From Isohypsibius dastychi (taxonomy: Eukaryota > Tardigrada > Eutardigrada > Parachela > Isohypsibiidae), in contig JAQIWT010001214.1 in NCBI GenBank assembly GCA_034696485.1, positions 1 to 11,892 of the forward strand: 11,892 nucleotides of DNA. Reading direction: 5' to 3'. The notes under the pieces are model-generated. The model searched no databases and was not told the origin of the DNA. It worked only from the letters and a program-made list of their open reading frames with translations. Both the position numbers and the translations under genes were made by a program. This document shows positions 1 through 5,785 of the stretch, piece by piece. Positions within the stretch are counted from its first letter, which is position 1. Each line of letters opens with the position of its first letter.

Positions 1-3
1 TAC

Positions 4-1023
4 CTTTTCAGATTCTTGAACTAGTCGCATTACGGAGGTAGAAAGAAGGGATAGGCCGGCAATGGTGTCTCCACAAAACTACAAAAACATACGCCAAGTT
101 TTAACTGGCCGTGAATAGGAACAGCATGCTCCGGTACTGATATTAAAATGCTCTATGTGATACTAAATCAGTGCCAAAGCAGCCCTGCAGTCTCATAGAT
201 CACAGCATCAGCTGACTGGAGGTCAACGAAGCCAGAGAATCCTTGAAAAACTTACTCTGACGGAATCCACGTGTGGTTTGATATATCCGTCTTTAGCAAG
301 GTCGAGGATATGAACATTCACCAGCTGTGAAACTCCCGGAGGAAAGGCAAGTTCGCGAACTCTTTTCAGAATCTTTTTGTTCTCAGAATTCCAGTTTTTT
401 CTTTCTGTTTCTCTGTAGCCGATTATAGCCTGAAAATACAGAGGGATATGGTATATTCAGATATTTCTTAGATGTTGACTCACATTATCCCAATTTTCTT
501 CGTTTTCATATCTGACTCTGGCAATTTGTTGTTCGCATTCATCCAAAAGAGATTTCTCATCAGCTTCGCTGAGAAAATCATCAATAACAATGAAGTCTCT
601 CAAAATAGCTTCTTTGACTTCCGGAGAACATTCGGAAAGGAACTCGAAATTCCCAGGACTGTTTTTCATTGCTGGGAGTTCAGGCTCATCTCCCAGGTCT
701 GGACTTGTGGAATCAGACCGAAAATAAGCAAGTGCAGCATTCCTCGGTTGCATGATTGTTTCGAATCTCCTCGAGTGCACCTCAAATAATCGCATGATCG
801 CTTGTACCACCAGCATTTTTTTGCCTAAAATAATGCAGACGTTTTCAAAACAAACCAGACACATAAGGAAGACTGCATTCCAAAAGAGTTGTTTACCTGG
901 TTTTTCAACAGATGATTGATTCGGAAAAGAAGAGGGAACAGATGATAGGCAATGGAACTTTTTGGTCAACGGGGTTGTGATGCGGAACCTTTGAAGAAGG
1001 TGAAACGGTAATCTGCAGACCAT
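4..1023 (-). CDS. ALKBH7: ALKBH7-like mitochondrial Fe(II)/2-oxoglutarate dioxygenase, C-terminus cut off by the left edge
   Basis: Four exons on the minus strand: 897-1023, 484-824, 256-429 and 4-78. All introns are GT-AG (72, 54 and 177 bp), phases close, and a further donor lies at 1-3, so 239 residues are visible. Family match: a motif like RYENEENWDN, then GYRETERKNW, then GYIKPHVDSV and FCGDTIAGLSLLS with SVMRLV, all in human ALKBH7 order. His209 and Asp211 of HVD should bind iron; the second iron His and the 2-oxoglutarate Arg lie beyond the window. The start at 1023 gives an Arg/Leu/Ser-rich N-terminus (MVCRLPFHLLQRFR...) resembling a mitochondrial presequence, as expected for this matrix protein known for a role in programmed necrosis. 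An alternative start is the Met near 816, nine bases after a splice acceptor. The N-terminal region before the fold is much longer than in the human protein. The next gene upstream (stop at 1471) is on the same strand. Confidence 0.9.
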
Positions 1024-1470
1024 AACGCAGAAGTTAAAGATCAGCAAGAGCAATACAGTTCAGAAATGGCGACACGAGAATTTATGGATTTTATTTTCCA
1101 TCGGAGAGTGGATTTTCGAGAACATGAGCAGCCACGTGAGAAGACTCCAACTCAGTGAACCACGACCAAGCCCCTCAGCCCCCCCCCTGATCTGTGTCAA
1201 AGTACCTGGAACTGTCGAAGGTCTTCACCATCCCGGTCCAAAGAATGCATATGTCCGAGCCGATTTCAAACAGTCTATATTCCTGTTTAAAACTGGACAA
1301 CGTACGAAGATGGTAACCAACACCACGGTAGCCAAATATTGTTGAACAAGATTGTAAAGTGAGAAGAACTGGTGAAACATGTAAAATGCCGGCATTTATA
1401 GGCATCACATCACATAAGAGTTAGCCGCTATTTCGGTGTCAAGAAAGTTAAATTCAGAAGATTCAGCTCC
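1024..1470. other. Intergenic spacer between ALKBH7 and the unknown minus-strand gene
   Basis: No convincing gene. On the minus strand it should hold the 3'UTR of the upstream gene and then the ALKBH7 promoter and 5'UTR. No AATAAA was seen for the upstream gene. A run of nine C (1179-1187) and a 14-bp perfect palindrome (1384-1397) are present. Short open frames on both strands here read as overlapping shadows without splice or start support. Confidence 0.5.
1384..1397. repeat. 14-bp perfect palindrome AAATGCCGGCATTT
   Basis: Perfect dyad with no spacer, 74 bp past the stop codon of the minus-strand gene that ends at 1471 and about 360 bp upstream of the ALKBH7 start. A shorter relative (GGCATT-A-AATGCC) lies at 9861-9873. 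It could be a dimeric transcription-factor site; no family is assigned. Confidence 0.6.
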
Positions 1471-2643
1471 TTAATATATCAGTTTAGAAGCTAGTATCTG
1501 CTTTCTCTCCATAATATCTTTGAGAATTTCCCCGCCGAAGTTGATTTTCAACGGGTCAAGAATCATGGGACTGTTTTCAAAATGACAGGAAACGATAACC
1601 GGCGCCGTCTGGAAAAAAAGTAATCAGTTACCAAAAGCAATATTTTGCGTTTCAATACACTTTTACCGGTCTTTTGCTGGTACATACGTCAATGGTGAAA
1701 TAAATTGAAGCTGTTGCCGCCGGAACCGGCTGTTTCCTTGTTGGGATGCTCCAACATGTTTCATAGACATACGCCGTCACATTTCCTGGCTTGTATTTCC
1801 GGTCGTGTACTTGAATGTACACTCTCCAGGCGGGGTCCCTCCGCCATTCCTGTTTTAAATCAGATGAAAACAAGATCGATATGACAATTCAAATCCACCA
1901 CAAACCTTAGCAAAAAATTCCTGGAGATTCTGCGCACCTCGTTCAACATCAAAGTCGCCATGACAAATCCACGAAAATCCAGGTTTCTCCAAATCTTCAT
2001 CGCTCGAAACAGGTCTTTCCAAATTTTCCTCGCCTGATGGCAAAACGGGTGGCAGCTCCATTGACAAAACTCCGTTTGCAAAATCCCAACATGAAGCTTC
2101 TTTGAACCGAAGCACATTCTTTGGATTCTCCGGTAGAATAGTTTCTGGTATCGGTAATATCGGCAGCTTGCGCTCTTTGAATCTCACTTTCACTTCCGTC
2201 GTGCTGGATCCAGGTTTGATAGATTTTATGACGCTGGCTAATGGGTTCTTGTAAGGATCATGTTCCAGCGGATCGTTCCTCCAAACGGTAACACGAGTTG
2301 GTTTTTTGACGGCTGGTTCATGTCGAGTTAGCTTCCGGCACTTGTCATAGAAGAACAAATTAAACGCGTCATCCTGCTGTGTGGCGAGATTCCTGTCGAT
2401 CGTCAAAACGTCTGAGTCGATAAATCTTAATTTCGGATCAGGTGGGAGACTGTCCGGAGTGGGTTCCTCGGCGTTTTCATCGGGCTTTGCAGCATGAAGT
2501 TCATCAGGAACTGTGATAGTGATTTCCTCTTCGACAGAGGATCGTGGGTCGGTCGAGCATCTCACTGGTGGAGCATCTTCAGCGAAGGAGCTTCGAAACT
2601 CCTTGGGTATCACTATTACATCATTGTCATATGGAATGAGCAT
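1471..2643 (-). CDS. Three-exon gene of unknown function (352 residues in the minimal model)
   Basis: Exons 1906-2643, 1667-1849 and 1471-1608 on the minus strand, with GT-AG introns of 56 and 58 bp, both phase 0. Total 1059 bp, 352 residues. I do not recognise the family. The first half is acidic and Pro/Glu-rich (residues about 20-75), then come Lys/Arg and Pro-rich segments (KLPILPIPETILPENPK near 159-175). The last third looks folded: a GFSWICHGDFD stretch (222-232), a Trp/Tyr-rich segment with RRDPAWRVYIQVHDRKY, and a C-terminal LDPLKINFGGEILKDIMERK. No signal peptide or membrane segment is evident. The start at 2643 has a good context (AAA before ATG) and an in-frame stop 18 codons upstream, but coding-like sequence further upstream may be a missed first exon (see findings). 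For the second intron the donor could also be six bases downstream (adding Val-Lys). Divergent from TKFC. Confidence 0.75.
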
Positions 2644-2811
2644 TTTCCTTTTGCAGCTAACCTTAGAGAAGGCATTGTGCGAAACTTCTGGTTTTCAGCC
2701 GAATGCCGTAAGGAGAACAGAGCTGGTTGGTCGCTGTGAAACGGCGGGCATATCCTTGGTGACCTTGACGAAACTGCCATCTGGATTAACGGTTTGTCTC
2801 CACGGAGGCAC

Positions 2812-2829
2812 AGTAAATCAAGTAAATCA
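2812..2829. repeat. Two tandem copies of AGTAAATCA
   Basis: Exact 9-bp unit repeated twice head to tail in the divergent intergenic region. Too short to assign a role; probably replication slippage. Confidence 0.6.
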
Positions 2830-2864
2830 AGAGTTCGTTCTCGTTCAATAGCCACGGTCCACAT

Positions 2865-2927
2865 ACGTCAATAACAATGCAGCGGTTAGCTACGTACGTA
2901 CGACGTGGTGTACGACTCACGTCACGT
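2865..2927. promoter_or_regulatory. Cluster of ACGT cores (bZIP/bHLH-type sites)
   Basis: Six ACGT cores occur in 63 bp, at 2865, 2892, 2896, 2903, 2919 and 2924. They include CRE/XBP1-like contexts (ACGTCA, GACGTGG, TCACGTCA). ACGT is the core recognised by CREB/ATF, XBP1 and some bHLH factors. The cluster lies mid-way between two divergent starts, where shared control is plausible. Which factor binds is not known. Confidence 0.4.
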
Positions 2928-2930
2928 ATA

Positions 2931-2990
2931 GAGCTGAACCAGGAGCATTGAAGAAGAATCTAAGAAGAATCTAATGCTCCTGAGCTGAAC
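2931..2990. repeat. Inverted repeat flanked by 9-bp direct repeats (possible minimal mobile-element remnant)
   Basis: A direct repeat GAGCTGAAC occurs at 2931-2939 and 2982-2990. Between them lie perfect 10-bp inverted arms CAGGAGCATT (2940-2949) and AATGCTCCTG (2973-2982) around a 23-bp loop that itself carries two GAAGAATCT-like copies. Direct repeats of 9 bp outside terminal inverted repeats are the usual footprint of DNA transposons, with 8-9 bp typical of Mutator-like elements. The element is only about 43 bp, so it would be a severely deleted copy or a transposition-like insertion. Confidence 0.45.
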
Positions 2991-3291
2991 GCGCTGCTGA
3001 CCTCTGGTCTGCCAAATAACCGTTTGTTCCGCCGGTCTCCATGTCGAATCATTAGTCACTGAGAAAACGTGCAAATGCAAAATTCGAGTAGCTTACTTGT
3101 TATTAGTGTCCAAATTCAAGGCAACTGATTTATCTGATTGTGATCACAAAAAGGTCAAGTCGTTGTTTATCTCTGGCGATCTGATTGCCCGATTGTGCGA
3201 AGTGACTTCTGCGTAACAAGCCTAACCGTGTCTGAGTTGCGTACTCACCAAAATTTATGTTGTGTGTTCTTTTTGCACCAGATCTAGAAAA

Positions 3292-5446
3292 ATGCCTAAT
3301 CGTACATTGTTTCTGGATTCTACGTCTGTCGATTCATATTTGGAAGGATTTGTCCAGTCAAACGTCGGAGTGCAACTGGACCCAAAACGTCGAGTTGTTG
3401 TTCGATCTGACATCGTAAGTCTGTGTGCTGGAAACATGAACTGTAAAACTCGCTCGTTACCTGATTGCTCTTGTCATTCAAATAAATGCAGGAGAGCGTC
3501 AGAAGCTCAAAAGTGACCCTGCTATCCGGAGGAGGAAGTGGTCATGAACCCAGCCACGCGGGATTTGTGGGCAAAGGGATGCTCTCTGCAGCTGTCGCTG
3601 GGGATATCTTCACCTCTCCTTCTGTTGCCAGTATATTATCAGGCTTACCCAGAATCAAAGGACCAGCAGGAATTCTTGTCATTGTCAAGAACTATACTGG
3701 CGACCGATTGAATTTTGGATTGGCAATCGAACAGTTTCGGGTTGAGTCGCCAGAAACTTTGGTGGAAATGGTGTTGGTTGCTGATGACCTCGCAACAAAG
3801 GATGCTTCCGCTGGAGCACGAGGACTCTGTGGCACCATTATTTATCACAAGATTCTTGGTATTTGTTTTGAGAAATATATAGTGAGCAATGGACGCATCT
3901 CGTTTCTTTGTAGGTGCAATGGCGGAAGCGGGAGAAAATTTGGAATCTCTTATCCAAGCAGCCTCCATCCTCAAAGATAACATCGTAACGCTATCAGCCG
4001 CCGTTGGTCACTGCCAGGTACCCGGAAATGTTCTTGCTGATTTCCCAAATGATACGTACGAAGTTGGGTTGGGAATTCATAACGAGCCCGGAGCTGAACG
4101 GAAGCCCGTACAAGCGCTTTCTGCCGTCATCAGCGACCTTCTACAACCCTTGTTCGACGCACTCCAACCGCATCCAGAAAAGGAGTATTTTATTCTTGTT
4201 AACAATCTTGGCGGATTGTCAGAGATGGAGCTTGGAAATGTAAAGCACTGTGTTACTCAATGGACGAAGGAACGCTCGATCAGGATAAAAGGGATTGCCT
4301 CCGGAACATTTATGACTTCGCTGAATATGCCTGGATTCTCCATTACAATTGCCAACCTTCCGTTGGTTTTGAGTACTCACCTGCTAAATCCAGAACATGA
4401 CTGCAGAGTTTGGCCGAATTTTTCGGCAATATCCGAGAGTTCACTGCTATCCAACGAACAGCATTTGAGTCAGGTCAGCAGTGATTACTTGGAAATTTAC
4501 TCCGTACAAACGACTAGATATAAATTTATTAATTTCTAATCATTAACTTGATAGTATTGTGATAGACATTATACAAACTGAGATCTACCGCTCTATTGTT
4601 CTGATCATTTTGCTGTTTAATTCTGATTATTCTGAACAATATTTGTCACCTTTTTCCTAATCAATAAACATAACACATAACATTTATTTAATTGAAAGCA
4701 AGAAACCGAGCGGATGACAATTCGAAGAACAACATTCTGAAATGTTGAAACGCCGATATATTGGGTTGTCTTTTCAGATCCTTCCGCTATCAGGACAACC
4801 TAGCGTTTCAGAGAACTTCCAGCGTTTGGCAAAAGAAGCAGTGAAGCGTGCCTGCTCAGAGATCATCAAATCCAAGTCCCAGCTGAATGAACTGGATGCC
4901 ATAAGTGGGGATGGGGATTGTGGATCCAGTCTCAGCAGCCTTGCTTCGGAAATTCTTGCGGCATCCCCAACATTAGTTTATGGTCACCCGGCACATCTTT
5001 TCTATCAGCTGTCCAAAATCGCCGAAAAAACTGGCGGGACAAGCGGGGCGCTTTACGGAATATTATTTGGAACTTTGTCTCGTAACCTGACCACACCGAA
5101 AACTGTTGGATGTTGGAGTTCTGCATTTGAAAATGCGGTTTCCAAGCTGGCTTTTTATTCTGGCGCTTCGGTTGGACAGAAATGCATGTTGGACGTTTTG
5201 GTGCCAGTCCAGGAGCTGTTGAAGAAAATACCCGGTGATTCCGGTTTTGATGATCTGAAAGGTCACATGGACAATATCAAAGCTGAATGCAAGCGCTCGG
5301 TGGAAGCTACTAGTCAAATGAAAGCGCGAGTTGGCAGAGCAAGTTATTCCAGCAAAAGATCCGATATCACTGGGCATCCGGATCCGGGAGCTGTGGCGGT
5401 CAGCATTTGGATCACTCAGATCGCCGAAACAATTCAAGAATCGTAA
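3292..5446 (+). CDS. TKFC: Triokinase/FMN cyclase (dihydroxyacetone kinase), complete
   Basis: Four exons: 3292-3414, 3492-3858, 3914-4473 and 4778-5446. Introns are 77, 55 and 304 bp with all phases closing, giving 572 residues; human TKFC has 575. The DhaK (K) domain comes first: SGGGSGHEP at 53-61, [10 protein letters not shown] from 107, and GLGIH with His219, equivalent to the His that covalently holds dihydroxyacetone. The DhaL (L) domain follows: GDGDCG at 394-399 (Mg-ATP aspartates), GGTSGALYG at 436-444, GRASY near 536 and PDPGA near 551. All catalytic signatures are intact, so it should phosphorylate dihydroxyacetone and glyceraldehyde with ATP. The metazoan family also cleaves FAD to cyclic FMN. 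Cytosolic, no targeting peptide. The K-L linker falls around the exon 3/4 junction. Convergent with caudal downstream. The donor GTCAGC of the last intron is the weakest splice call. Confidence 0.95.
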
Positions 5447-5636
5447 TCGTAAGTTGGCGAAATTTTGCCACGAATATTGGAAATATTTATTTTGCATGTG
5501 ATACATGTTAGATAGAGATATCAGATCGTATTTTGAGGGAAAACTGCCAAGCATAGCGTGAATAAGAAATTGCAACAAAGCAGCTGAAAAACAGCGCCGA
5601 ACTTTCCAGTGAGTATTTGCAAAACGCGCAATGAAA

Positions 5637-5642
5637 AATAAA
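5637..5642 (+). terminator. Poly(A) signal AATAAA for TKFC
   Basis: Canonical AATAAA about 190 bp after the TKFC stop codon, in the AT-rich convergent spacer, with no nearer AATAAA. The cleavage site should lie about 15-30 bp downstream. Confidence 0.55.
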
Positions 5643-5740
5643 ATGATAAAATACAAATGGCAGACGTGAAAATGGGCTCTGGTTATGCTATATGGCTGCG
5701 AGACTAGAAATGACAAAGAAAACGCCACAAAGATAGAAAA

Positions 5741-5746
5741 TTTATT
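5741..5746 (-). terminator. Poly(A) signal AATAAA for caudal
   Basis: TTTATT on the plus strand reads AATAAA on the minus strand, 40 bp past the caudal stop. This implies a very short 3'UTR. The facing TKFC signal is only about 100 bp away, so the two transcripts nearly meet tail to tail. Confidence 0.6.
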
Positions 5747-5785
5747 CCGGATTTGAACTCGTGATCATCGAAGTGCGCATCGGTC

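Larger units (their letters stand above)
2644..3291. promoter_or_regulatory. Divergent intergenic region between the unknown gene and TKFC
   Basis: 648 bp separate the two divergent start codons, so this probably holds both promoters. It contains an ACGT-core cluster (2865-2927), a 9-bp tandem duplication (2812-2829), a small inverted-repeat insertion (2931-2990), and a strong 3' splice acceptor with a T-rich tract ending at 3281, ten bases before the TKFC ATG. The left 170 bp also reads like coding sequence on the minus strand. No clear TATA box was seen. Confidence 0.5.

Noticed and set aside
2616-2864. 82-codon minus-strand frame upstream of the unknown gene
   Set aside because: Starts at a non-ATG-supported position and overlaps the main start out of frame. 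At most its internal ATG near 2675 is a short upstream ORF.
5748-5765. GAGTTCAAATCC on the minus strand, resembling a tRNA B box
   Set aside because: The flanking bases cannot form a T stem and no A box lies at tRNA distance; it is within the caudal 3'UTR.
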